NCBI GenBank assembly: GCA_963837945.1
Contig: CAWIQD010000009.1
Location: 124,001-188,000, forward strand
Reading direction: 5' to 3'
From: CAVUBL01 sp963837945
GTDB lineage: Bacteria; Acidobacteriota; Thermoanaerobaculia; Multivoradales; DATKCC01
Length of the DNA: 64,000 nt
The notes beneath the pieces were generated by a model that was given only the letters and a program-made list of their open reading frames with translations, did not search any database and had not been told where the DNA came from. The translations under genes and the position numbers were made by a program. Numbering within the stretch: the first letter of the stretch is position 1; every line of letters starts with the position of its first letter. This document shows positions 49,925-57,307 of the stretch, piece by piece.

Positions 49925-50200
49925 ATGGTAGCACAGCCGCTTCCTCTTCCCAGGGGAGGTCTTGCCCTCGAAGACGCCCGCCTTGGGGCTCTCGCCGAAC
50001 TGGCGCGCCCGCGTCGGCGCCGAGGCTCGAGAGCTGGAGCTCGCAAGCGGTGCGCCCCGGCAGCGAGCTCGAGGAACGTGCTGAAGGCTTCGACGTCTTG
50101 CCCGACTGGCGAGGACCGGTGACCGCCACCACCGGCGCGCTCGCTGAAGGCCGTCCTGGGGTTCGCCGGTTAGCGATCAAGCCTACAGGGCGTCGCCTTC
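49925..50200 (-). pseudogene. Remnant of an AAA ATPase of the DUF4143 type
   Basis: On the minus strand, LIANRR ... APVVAVTGPRQSGKTS (Walker A) is followed, after a large internal deletion and frame changes, by FSTFLELAAG and GRTACELQLSSLGADAG, a block from the C-terminal DUF4143 part. The N- and C-terminal pieces are only a few codons apart, where an intact gene has several hundred. It fills most of the 430-bp gap 49888-50317; 50201-50317 holds nothing recognisable. Confidence 0.55.
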
Positions 50201-50317
50201 TCACGCCCCGCCCTTCTCCTTGTAGGGCAGTGCCTCCATCCGGACCCGGCCCCTCAGGGCGTCGAGCTCCGGAGCCTCGGGCGTCAGGGTGGCGCCCGAG
50301 AAGTCCGGAGGATCCGG

Positions 50318-50668
50318 TCAGCCGCTCCCGGCGAAGGGCTCGACGACACTCGCCTCCAGGCTCGCCCGAACGGTCTGACGATCCATACTCGCCAGGCGCC
50401 CGGCGCGGCGCAGGACCAGGCGGTTGTCGAGGGTGAAGAGCTTCAGGCGCACGATACAAGGACGGCGAAGACCCGCCGCCTCGAGGTCTCCGATTCGGAC
50501 GTCGCCCGGCCAGGGAGGATCCGCCTTGGTCGTGACCATGGCGAAGATCGTGTGGCCGGCCGCGTTGAAGGGCCGGCCGCTCAACACCAGAGCCGGCCGT
50601 CGCTTCGTCCCCGGTCGCTCCGAGAACGGAAACGGCACCACCGCGAGGTCGCCGGTGTCACAGATCAC
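50318..50668 (-). CDS. PemK/MazF-type endoribonuclease toxin
   Basis: A 116-residue protein with the PemK/MazF N-terminal barrel motif GDLAVVPFPFSERPGTKRRP and ALVLSGRPFN, the central IFAMVTTKA strand and the Arg/Leu-rich segment RRPCIVRLKLFTLDNRL. Typical MazF length. Its start overlaps the AbrB-type antitoxin by 11 bp. Predicted sequence-specific mRNA interferase. Confidence 0.87.
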   Translation of the reverse strand: MICDTGDLAVVPFPFSERPGTKRRPALVLSGRPFNAAGHTIFAMVTTKADPPWPGDVRIGDLEAAGLRRPCIVRLKLFTLDNRLVLRRAGRLASMDRQTVRASLEASVVEPFAGSG

Positions 50669-50885
50669 GGAAGGCCTCGTCGTCCTCCGGCGAGGCCCAC
50701 TCCTCGAGCGTCTCGGTCAGGGCAGCGTGGAACGCGATGTCGAACGGCTCCGCCCGCCGGAGCACGGCCCGGTCGTGTTCGACCTCGTAGATCACCGAGT
50801 CGCCGGGTTCGAGATGCAGCCTCTCGCGGATCTCCACGGGGATCGTGACCTGGCCCTTGCTCGAGAGTCGGCTCTGGTATGGCAC
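50658..50885 (-). CDS. AbrB/MazE-type antitoxin
   Basis: A 75-residue protein whose N-terminus (SRLSSKGQVTIPVEIRERLH, then LEPGDSVIYEVE) is a swapped-hairpin AbrB/SpoVT DNA-binding domain. The acidic C-terminus (TETLEEWASPEDDEAFRDL) suits binding to the PemK toxin. It precedes and overlaps the toxin gene. Confidence 0.87.
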   Translation of the reverse strand: MPYQSRLSSKGQVTIPVEIRERLHLEPGDSVIYEVEHDRAVLRRAEPFDIAFHAALTETLEEWASPEDDEAFRDL

Positions 50886-50947
50886 GAATTACCTCCAGGG
50901 CCAGGGTAGTAGTCTTGGATCTTTACGTCAAGAGGATGCGGCCTACG

Positions 50948-51169
50948 CTACAGCTCGAACGGCTCGTAGCCTTCGAAGCTGTGCCGGCGCGGGGTGTACT
51001 CCCACCAGTCCGGAGGCTCGAGGAGGTGGATCTGCTCGAGGGTGAAGCCGGCGCGGGAGCGCTCGCGGGCCCGGCGCAGGGCTTCCACGTCCTCGGGCGT
51101 CGTGGGGATGTCCTCCGCGATCCGGTCGAGGACCGAGCCCCCGGGATCAGAGGCTCGCTGCGAGCTCAC
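50948..51169 (-). CDS. Small hypothetical protein downstream of an AbiEii-like gene
   Basis: 73 residues from GTG 51169, overlapping the end of the nucleotidyltransferase-like gene by 23 bp. Helical N-terminus (VLDRIAEDIPTTPEDVEALR, RARERSRAGFTLEQIHLL) and a Trp/Pro-rich tail (PPDWWEYTPRRHSFEGYEPF). No family known to me; the overlap suggests a two-gene unit, possibly partner of the upstream protein. Confidence 0.5.
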   Translation of the reverse strand: MSSQRASDPGGSVLDRIAEDIPTTPEDVEALRRARERSRAGFTLEQIHLLEPPDWWEYTPRRHSFEGYEPFEL

Positions 51170-51593
51170 GGTAGCGCTCCTCCAGGCCGTGCCGGATGAA
51201 CTGCTCGCGCACCGCCTCGCGCTCGGCGCCGGCAGCGGTGATCAGGTGCCGGATGTCGCCCAGCTCCTGAAAGGCGCGGACCGGATCGTTCTTCATCGCC
51301 AGGACCTTCATGGCCGCCAGGTGCTCGGGACTGGGGATCTGGACGCTCCCGCCGCCGGGACCGGGCATCTGCCGGAGGTCCCGGAAGAGCTTGTCGGCGG
51401 TCGCGCCGCGGACGTAGACGAAGTCGACGCTCCCCATGCCGGTCTGTGGATGCGCATGATTCGAGTAGCCGGGCGAGCGGTGAACGGTCTCGTAGCCCAT
51501 GGATTCCATGTCGCGCACGAGGTCGTCCTGGCACGCGCCCTCCACCACCAGGTCGAGGTCGAGGGTCGCGCGCGGGAGGCCGTAGGCCGCCAT
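51147..51593 (-). CDS. AbiEii-like nucleotidyltransferase (type IV toxin family), 5' end uncertain
   Basis: The frame carries the nucleotidyltransferase signature LVGGLAMAAYGLPRATLDLDLVV (about 51545-51611), with the two Asp of the DxD-type motif, then SVDFVYVRGATADKLFRDL and a helical C-terminus with HLAAMKVLAMKNDPVRAFQE, typical of AbiEii/DUF1814-like proteins. The signature begins before the first ATG (51593): codons for LGALLQTLDDRGCRHALVGG extend the frame upstream to about 51690 without a good start. An indel near GTG 51681 would supply one. AbiEi-type antitoxin is not visible. Confidence 0.6.
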   Translation of the reverse strand: MAAYGLPRATLDLDLVVEGACQDDLVRDMESMGYETVHRSPGYSNHAHPQTGMGSVDFVYVRGATADKLFRDLRQMPGPGGGSVQIPSPEHLAAMKVLAMKNDPVRAFQELGDIRHLITAAGAEREAVREQFIRHGLEERYRELAASL

Positions 51594-51743
51594 CGCCAGT
51601 CCGCCGACCAGGGCATGCCGGCAGCCGCGATCGTCGAGGGTCTGAAGCAGTGCGCCGAGGACCCGGGCAAGTTCACGGTGAGAGGATAGCAGCGGGGGAT
51701 CCGGGAGCCGCCACGACGTGCGGCCCGAACCGTGGCGGCGCCA

Positions 51744-52046
51744 TCATGGGCGCTCACGGGTGACTGCCGGCGTGCTCTCGTACGGCAGAGCCTTCATCTG
51801 GACGAGCCCTTCCAGGGCCTCGAGCTCGGGATCCTTGTGTACCAAGACAGCGTCTCGCGGCCTCGCGACGGCGGCGATCCAGGCATCGGCCAGCGACACC
51901 TTGTAGTCCGCCTTGAACCGGTCCGCCTGGAGGACCGTGGGCTCGTCGAGCTCCGAGACCAGGTCGTCAACGGTCTCGGCGCCGGGCTCGTCCTCGATCA
52001 ATGCCAGGAGCGCCGAGGAGTCGAGGACATGAGCAGGGCTATTCAC
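51744..52046 (-). CDS. PIN-domain toxin with internal deletion
   Basis: 100 residues. Starts as a normal VapC (VLDSSALLALIEDEPGAETV) and ends as one (YKVSLADAWIAAVARPRDAV, LVHKDPELEALEGLVQMKAL), but the roughly 30-40 residues between, including the usual TLTELYYxxL-type segment with the central Glu, are missing. Catalytic activity is therefore doubtful. The start overlaps the AbrB-type gene upstream by 8 bp. Confidence 0.7.
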   Translation of the reverse strand: MNSPAHVLDSSALLALIEDEPGAETVDDLVSELDEPTVLQADRFKADYKVSLADAWIAAVARPRDAVLVHKDPELEALEGLVQMKALPYESTPAVTRERP

Positions 52047-52260
52047 GCTCGCGGTCCCGCCGGCGGTCCTCCAGGAGGGAGTCGAGAAGGCCAGCGCCCT
52101 TCACCGCTCCGCGAAGCCCTTTGACAGGGTCCGCAGCCACCGGCACGACCCGGATCACCCCGCCTTCGTCGAGCCACACCAGCCCGTCTCCATGCTCGAT
52201 GTGGTAGCGCTTCCGGATCGGAGCCGGGATGCCCTTCCCGCCCGTGCGGATGAGCTCCAT
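52039..52260 (-). CDS. AbrB-type antitoxin partner of the deleted PIN gene
   Basis: 73 residues: swapped-hairpin domain (ELIRTGGKGIPAPIRKRYHI, HGDGLVWLDEGGVIRVVPVA) and a toxin-binding tail (LRGAVKGAGLLDSLLEDRRR). The normal TSKGQVTIP core is altered to TGGKGIPAP, so one or two residues are missing from the DNA-binding turn. ATG 52260 chosen because the family begins there. Part of the cluster of toxin-antitoxin genes between 49.1 and 52.3 kb. Confidence 0.75.
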   Translation of the reverse strand: MELIRTGGKGIPAPIRKRYHIEHGDGLVWLDEGGVIRVVPVAADPVKGLRGAVKGAGLLDSLLEDRRRDRERE

Positions 52261-52578
52261 GCTCGGCCTCCTGACCGCCGGCAGCCTGGCCGCCGCGGTC
52301 GGCCCGGAGCGTTCCCCACCGACCATGCGCCGGTCGCCGGATCGAGGGTGACGGACCCAGACTCAGGGCCGCCCCCGCCCTCCACGCCCCCGTCGGGCGA
52401 CCGGGCCCAGGTCGCCGATCCCCCCGCCTCGACCGCTACGGGTGGATCCCCTGAACGCCCGCGGCGACAATCCGCTGGAGTAGTAAGATATCTCCCGCCT
52501 TTCCGCCGTCTCGTGGCGGATGGCCGGAGCCAACACCCGGTGAGCGTCGACAGAGCCCCCTCGAACGGCGGGCGCGCC
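52261..52578. other. Intergenic region between the toxin-antitoxin cluster and the KaiC operon
   Basis: 318 bp without a convincing gene. A possible plus-strand -10 box TAAGAT lies at 52484-52489, about 90 nt before the response-regulator ATG; no matching -35. Confidence 0.4.
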
Positions 52579-52965
52579 ATGATCCTCGTCGTCGAGCGGG
52601 ACCCTCACGTCCGCAGGCTCGAGCGGTACTTCCTGGAAGAGGCCGGCTACGACGTCGAGTTCGCCGCCGACGGCCGCGAAGGGTTGGAGCTCGCGCGCAG
52701 GAGCCGGCCCGACGTGGTCATCTCCGAGATTCTCCTTCCCGGCATGGACGGGCTGGCCGTCTGCCGCGCCCTGAAGTCCGATCCCGCGACGCGATCGATG
52801 ATCGTGCTCATCTTCAGCATCCTCTCGGCCGAGCTGCGGGCGGTCGAGGCGGGAGCCGACGGCTTCCTGCGCAAGCCGCTGGACGATGCCCGCATGGTCC
52901 GCTTCCTCGACGAGCTCCTGAGGCGACAGCGGGAAGACACGGGAGCCGGCGATGCAACGAGTTAG
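52579..52965 (+). CDS. Single-domain receiver protein with Glu at the phospho-acceptor position
   Basis: A 128-residue CheY-like receiver with no output domain. The acidic pocket reads ILVVERDPHV, and the phospho-acceptor segment is VVISEILLPGMDG, with Glu where Asp is expected (VVxSDILMPGMDG type). The Ser/Thr (LIFSIL) and Lys (FLRKPLDD) positions are kept. Glu may mimic constant phosphorylation. It overlaps the KaiC-like gene by 14 bp, so the proteins are probably made together and interact. Confidence 0.82.
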   Translation: MILVVERDPHVRRLERYFLEEAGYDVEFAADGREGLELARRSRPDVVISEILLPGMDGLAVCRALKSDPATRSMIVLIFSILSAELRAVEAGADGFLRKPLDDARMVRFLDELLRRQREDTGAGDATS

Positions 52966-54322
52966 CAGCGGCAACGAGAAGCTCGACCAAATCCTCGGCG
53001 GCGGCCTCCCCCGGCACTCGATCAACGTCGTGATGGGATTGCCGGGCACCGGCAAGACCATCCTCGCCGAGGAGCTCGCCTTCGCCCAAGGCACCCCGGA
53101 TCGGCCGGCTCTCTACCTCACCACCCTCTCCGAGCCGACGGCCAAGCTCGTCGGCTACCTTCAGGAGCTCAGCTTCGTCGACGTCGACCGGATCGGTGCG
53201 GACGTCGTCTTCGAAGGTCTGGCCCAGGCCCTGACGGAGGATCCCGGCCACCTGGTCGACGAGTGCGCGCGGCTCATCCAGGAGCACCGGCCGTCGGTGA
53301 TGGTGATCGACTCGTTCAAGGCGGTGAGCGAGCTCGTACCCGACCGGCTCGACTGGCGCAAGGTGGTCTTCGAGCTCGCCGGCCTCGCCGGCGCCTACGA
53401 CCTGACGAGCCTGTGGGTCGGCGAGTACGACCTCGAGAGCATGGCCGAGCTGCCCGAGTTCGCGATCGCCGACGGCATCCTCTCGCTCCAGCGCGAGCAG
53501 TCGGGCGCTCGCGACGACCGGTTCCTGCGAATCGTCAAGCTGCGCGGCAGCGACTTCCTCGACGGCAACCACGCCTTCACGATCTCGCGCCACGGCCTGC
53601 AGGTCTTCCCCCGCCTGGTCGGACCCAAGGGCCAGGACGGGCCGGTCCTGGCTCCCGCGCGCCTCAAGACGGGGATTCGAGGCCTCGATCCGATGATCGA
53701 GAACGGCTGGCTGCGCGGCAGCTCGACCCTGGTGGCGGGGCCCTCCGGCGCCGGCAAGACGATGCTCTGCCTCCATTTTCTGCGCCGGGGCGTGGAGGAC
53801 GGCGAGCCGGGCCTGCTGGTGAACTTCCAGGAGACCCCGGCCCAGCTCGTCCAGGCGATGAAGAGCCTGGGATGGGATCCCGAGGCCCTCCTCGGGCCCG
53901 AACGGCTCGACATCCTGCACACCTCGCCGGTCGAGCTCCAGATCGACACCATCGTCCAGGAGGTGCTCCGGCGGCTCGCGGCCAACGGCGTGCGCCGGGT
54001 CGTGATCGACGCCCTGGGCGACCTGGCCGCCGCCTCCTACGACCGCCGCCGGTTCCACGACTACGTCTACGCGCTGATCCAGGAGCTCGCGTTTCGGGGC
54101 ATCACCTCGATGCTGGCCCTGGAGTCCGCTTCGGGGATTCCGGAAGGGCCGCCGCCCGAGGGACGGGACGTCTCCTACATGAGCGACAACATCCTCTCTC
54201 TCTCCGTCGAGCTCGGCGACGAGCTCACGCGCTCGGTCCGAATCCTCAAGACCCGCGCCAGCGCCCACGACGGCAGGCGCCACGTCCTGCACATAGGGCC
54301 CGACGGAATCGAGGTCGAGTGA
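52952..54322 (+). CDS. Double-domain KaiC/RadA-like ATPase
   Basis: A 456-residue protein with two tandem KaiC (RecA-fold) domains. Domain 1: NEKLDQILGGGLPRHSINVV, Walker A GLPGTGKT (29-36), Walker B SVMVIDSFK. Domain 2: GLDPMIENGWLRGSSTLVAG, Walker A GPSGAGKT (about 263-270), Walker B VVIDALGDL. Such KaiC-like proteins outside cyanobacteria are usually linked to histidine kinases and receivers, exactly as here, and can act as ATP-driven switches or timers. No kaiA or kaiB is in the window. The stop overlaps the kinase GTG. Confidence 0.9.
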   Translation: MQRVSSGNEKLDQILGGGLPRHSINVVMGLPGTGKTILAEELAFAQGTPDRPALYLTTLSEPTAKLVGYLQELSFVDVDRIGADVVFEGLAQALTEDPGHLVDECARLIQEHRPSVMVIDSFKAVSELVPDRLDWRKVVFELAGLAGAYDLTSLWVGEYDLESMAELPEFAIADGILSLQREQSGARDDRFLRIVKLRGSDFLDGNHAFTISRHGLQVFPRLVGPKGQDGPVLAPARLKTGIRGLDPMIENGWLRGSSTLVAGPSGAGKTMLCLHFLRRGVEDGEPGLLVNFQETPAQLVQAMKSLGWDPEALLGPERLDILHTSPVELQIDTIVQEVLRRLAANGVRRVVIDALGDLAAASYDRRRFHDYVYALIQELAFRGITSMLALESASGIPEGPPPEGRDVSYMSDNILSLSVELGDELTRSVRILKTRASAHDGRRHVLHIGPDGIEVE

Positions 54323-55893
54323 GCGTGGAGACCCACCGCCTGCGCGAGCTGCTGGCGATCAACCGGTCGATCGCGGAGACGCTCGACTACGAGGCGCTGC
54401 TGGAGCTCGTGGTCGACCGGATGTGCCATCTCACCGGCGCCGACCAGTGCGCCCTGCTGCTCGCCGACGAGTCGGGCGAGGCCTACCTCGCGGCCCACCG
54501 CGGGCTCGACGCGGAGCGGGCGGCCGCCTTCTCGGCCCCCTTCGACGAGAAGATCGAGGGCGCGCTGCGCAAGCTCGTCGAGTACCGCCCGGACGACACC
54601 TTCATCGGCGTGCCGGTGATTCGCAGCGGGAGCGTCCGGGGCATTCTCCTCGCGGTCCACCGGGGGCCGGTCGAGGCGCGCGCCGAGGAGGAGGAGCTGC
54701 TCTCGGCGCTCGCCGACCAGGCCGCGATCGCCCTCGAGCACGCCGGGCGCTACCGGGAGCTCTGGCGCGAGAGCCAGGCGGCGCGCCGGGAGCTCGAGAC
54801 CGCCTCCCGCCGCAAGGACGAGTTCCTCGCCATGCTCGCCCACGAGCTGCGCAACCCCCTCGCGGCGATCGTCAACGCGCTCGCGCTGCTCGAGATCCGG
54901 GTCACCGAGGACGACCGGGCCATCCGTCTCCAGGAGATCGCGTCGCGCCAGGCGATGCACATGAAGCGCCTGCTCGACGACCTGCTCGACGTCTCCCGAG
55001 TGGCCCAGGGGCGGGTCGTCCTCGAGCGGCGCATCGTCGACCTGCGCGAGCTCGTCTCCCAGGCGATCCACGCCGCGCGGCCGCTACTCGACGAGCGGCG
55101 CCACCACCTCGAGGTCGTGCTGCCGGACGAGCCCGCGCGGGTCGACGCCGATCCCGACCGCCTGGTCGAGGTGGTCTCGAACCTCCTGGCGAACGCCGCC
55201 AAGTACTCGCCACCCGGCGGCCACGTCCGCCTCGAGCTCGGCGGAGACGAGGAGACGGTCGAGCTCCGGGTCGCGGACCGGGGCGTGGGGATCCCGCCCG
55301 AGCTCCTGCCGTCGGTCTTCGACCTCTTCGTGCAGTCGGACCAGGGCTATCCGCGCAGCGCCGGCGGCCTCGGGATCGGGCTCACCCTGGTGCGCCGCCT
55401 GGTCGAGATGCACGACGGCGAGGTCGAGGCCCACAGCGAGGGCGAGGGCCGGGGCAGTGAGTTCGTGGTCCGGTTGCCGCGGGTCGCGGCGCCGCAACCG
55501 GCCCCGGCCGAGACCCCGGAGCCGGTCGCCCACTCGCGGAGCCGGCGCGTCCTGGTGGTCGAGGACAACGCGGACGTCGGCGAGATGCTCGCTTCGCTCG
55601 TCGCGACCCAGGGCCACCGGGTCACCCTGGTCGGGGACGGCGAGAGCGCCCTGCGCCGCCTGGACGAAGAGGTGCCGGAGGTGATGCTGGTCGACATCGG
55701 CCTGCCGAGCCTCGACGGCTACGAGGTGGCGCGCCGGGTGCGCGCTCGCGCCGGCCGGCGGCCGCTCCTCGTCGCGGTGACCGGCTACGGCACTCGGGAG
55801 GATCGCGAGCGCTCGCGCGAGGCCGGCTTCGACCACCACCTCGTCAAGCCGGTCGAGCCCGGCGAGCTCGACCGGATCCTGGGCGCGGCCTGA
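54319..55893 (+). CDS. GAF-HisKA-HATPase-receiver hybrid histidine kinase
   Basis: A 524-residue soluble kinase starting at GTG 54319 (GTGA overlap). Domains: GAF sensor (about 10-150: MCHLTGADQCALLLADESGE), coiled linker, HisKA (about 170-240, phospho-His in FLAMLAHELRNPLAA), HATPase_c (about 275-395: NLLANAAKYSPPGG, DRGVGIPPELLPSVFDLF, GGLGIGLTLVRRLVEMHDGE), and C-terminal receiver (about 412-524) with Asp in VMLVDIGLPSLDG and Lys in HHLVKPVEPGEL. Unlike the single receiver upstream, this one keeps its Asp. It completes a receiver-KaiC-hybrid kinase operon; GAF ligand unknown. Confidence 0.93.
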   Translation: MSVETHRLRELLAINRSIAETLDYEALLELVVDRMCHLTGADQCALLLADESGEAYLAAHRGLDAERAAAFSAPFDEKIEGALRKLVEYRPDDTFIGVPVIRSGSVRGILLAVHRGPVEARAEEEELLSALADQAAIALEHAGRYRELWRESQAARRELETASRRKDEFLAMLAHELRNPLAAIVNALALLEIRVTEDDRAIRLQEIASRQAMHMKRLLDDLLDVSRVAQGRVVLERRIVDLRELVSQAIHAARPLLDERRHHLEVVLPDEPARVDADPDRLVEVVSNLLANAAKYSPPGGHVRLELGGDEETVELRVADRGVGIPPELLPSVFDLFVQSDQGYPRSAGGLGIGLTLVRRLVEMHDGEVEAHSEGEGRGSEFVVRLPRVAAPQPAPAETPEPVAHSRSRRVLVVEDNADVGEMLASLVATQGHRVTLVGDGESALRRLDEEVPEVMLVDIGLPSLDGYEVARRVRARAGRRPLLVAVTGYGTREDRERSREAGFDHHLVKPVEPGELDRILGAA

Positions 55894-55951
55894 CCGCGAT
55901 CCCGGCCGGCCCAAGGGCCGGAGGAAGTGCCGGAAGAAGTTACAAAATCGC

Positions 55952-55966
55952 TGGCATCATCCTTGC
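55952..55966 (+). promoter_or_regulatory. Sigma-54-type promoter upstream of the DUF6600 gene
   Basis: TGGCATCATCCTTGC: GG and GC are separated by exactly 10 nt, as required for -24/-12 elements (consensus TGGCAC-N5-TTGC). Transcription would start near 55978, leaving a leader of about 110 nt. Confidence 0.55.
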
Positions 55967-56061
55967 CGTTTATGAGCGGTGCGGATCGCAGCCCCCTGGG
56001 CGCCGCGCCAGCGTTTGCAGGCCAAATCCGACGATCAGTCAGCATTTCGGCGGCGCCTTTA

Positions 56062-56079
56062 GGGGACGGGACGGTCCCC
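56062..56079 (+). promoter_or_regulatory. Leader hairpin directly before the Shine-Dalgarno of the DUF6600 gene
   Basis: GGGGAC (56062-56067) pairs with GTCCCC (56074-56079); AGGAGG of the ribosome site starts at the next base (56080-56085). It could modulate ribosome access or mRNA stability. Confidence 0.4.
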
Positions 56080-56091
56080 AGGAGGTGACCG

Positions 56092-57165
56092 ATGAAACTC
56101 TCGAAACTCGTTCTCATTGCCCTTTTCCCACTCCTGCTCGCCACCGCGGCGCCGAGCCACGCCTACTCCAACGGCCCGCGATTCTCGGTCGACGTGAGCG
56201 TCTTCTACGACGGCCTCTCCGCCTACGGCTCGTGGTACTCGAGCCCGCGGCTCGGCCTGGTCTGGTCGCCGCGCGGTGTGCCGGTGTCCTGGCAGCCCTA
56301 TAGCGAAGGACGCTGGGTCTACACCGAGTACGGCTGGACCTGGGTCTCCGACTACGACTGGGGCTGGGCGCCCTTCCACTACGGCCGCTGGGACTTCGAT
56401 CCCGTCATCGGCTGGGTCTGGGTGCCGGGCACCGAGTGGGCGCCGGCCTGGGTCGACTTCTACCAGAGCGACGATTGGATCGGCTGGTCGCCGCTGCCTC
56501 CGGGCGCGAGCTTCCGCAGCCGCGTTCGCTATCGCGACCCGGACCGGTACGTCTTCGTGCCGGAGCGCGATTTCCTGTCGTCGCGGGTCGGGCGCTGGAA
56601 CGCCCCGCGCAGCCGGCACCGCGACCTCTTCCGGCGGGCGCGCAACGTGACCCGCTACGAGCCGGCCCGCGGCACCTACGTCAACCGCAGCGTCGCGGTC
56701 GACCGGATCGAGCGGGCGACTCGCCACCGGGTGGCCCCCTACCGGGTGGTCGAGTCCCGCTCGGGCAGCCGAAGCCGCGGGGTTCGCGGCCGCGAGGTCG
56801 AGATGTACCGGCCGCGGATCCGCTCCACCCGGCCGAGCCACCGGCCGGCGGTCGTGCGCTCGGTCCGGCGCGGTGAGCACAACGCACCAGGCGTTACCCG
56901 ATCGCGAGGCCGGGCGCCTGCGAGGACCAGGGCCAGGACGCCGGCGCGCCCGCCGCGCCACCGCACGCACGCGCGGCCGCCCCGGGTGACCCGGACCCGG
57001 AGCGCCGCACCGACGGTCCGCCGCTCGCGGCCGACCGCACGCCGGGCCGCACCCTCCCGTAGCGGGGCCCGCCGGGCCCGGAGCCACGGCCGGGCTCCCG
57101 CCCGGCACGCCCGCCCGCAGCGGCGTGCCCACGGCGGCCGGCACCACGGCAAGCCTCCGGCGTAG
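56092..57165 (+). CDS. DUF6600-like secreted protein with Arg-rich C-terminus
   Basis: A 357-residue exported protein. Signal peptide KLSKLVLIALFPLLLATAAP then SHA. Residues about 35-150 contain repeated Tyr/Trp motifs (YGSWYSSP, GLVWSPRGVP, GRWVYTEYGWTWVSDYDWGW, PFHYGRWDFDPVIGWVWVPG), the DUF6600 hallmark. From about 160 it becomes strongly Arg/Pro/His-rich (RSRGRAPARTRARTPARPPR), disordered and cationic. AGGAGGTGA precedes ATG 56092. An envelope or matrix role is plausible; family function unknown. Confidence 0.8.
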   Translation: MKLSKLVLIALFPLLLATAAPSHAYSNGPRFSVDVSVFYDGLSAYGSWYSSPRLGLVWSPRGVPVSWQPYSEGRWVYTEYGWTWVSDYDWGWAPFHYGRWDFDPVIGWVWVPGTEWAPAWVDFYQSDDWIGWSPLPPGASFRSRVRYRDPDRYVFVPERDFLSSRVGRWNAPRSRHRDLFRRARNVTRYEPARGTYVNRSVAVDRIERATRHRVAPYRVVESRSGSRSRGVRGREVEMYRPRIRSTRPSHRPAVVRSVRRGEHNAPGVTRSRGRAPARTRARTPARPPRHRTHARPPRVTRTRSAAPTVRRSRPTARRAAPSRSGARRARSHGRAPARHARPQRRAHGGRHHGKPPA

Positions 57166-57307
57166 CCCTTCCGCGGCGGGCCGCCTCCCGGCGGCTCGCC
57201 GCCGCCCTCCCCGGGTTGGTGCATAATCGGCCGGTCCACGAACCCAGAGAGCCACCCCCGCTCGGGCCGGGCTCCTGCCGGCCGAGTCGAACCCGCGAGG
57301 AGGAACC

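Noticed and set aside
53263..54318. N-terminal extension of the hybrid histidine kinase
   Set aside because: The upstream part of the frame overlaps KaiC out of frame and is low-complexity; GTG 54319 overlaps the KaiC stop and begins the GAF protein.
52952..54322. True circadian clock locus
   Set aside because: No kaiA or kaiB nearby; double-KaiC proteins beside kinases are common in non-clock signalling.
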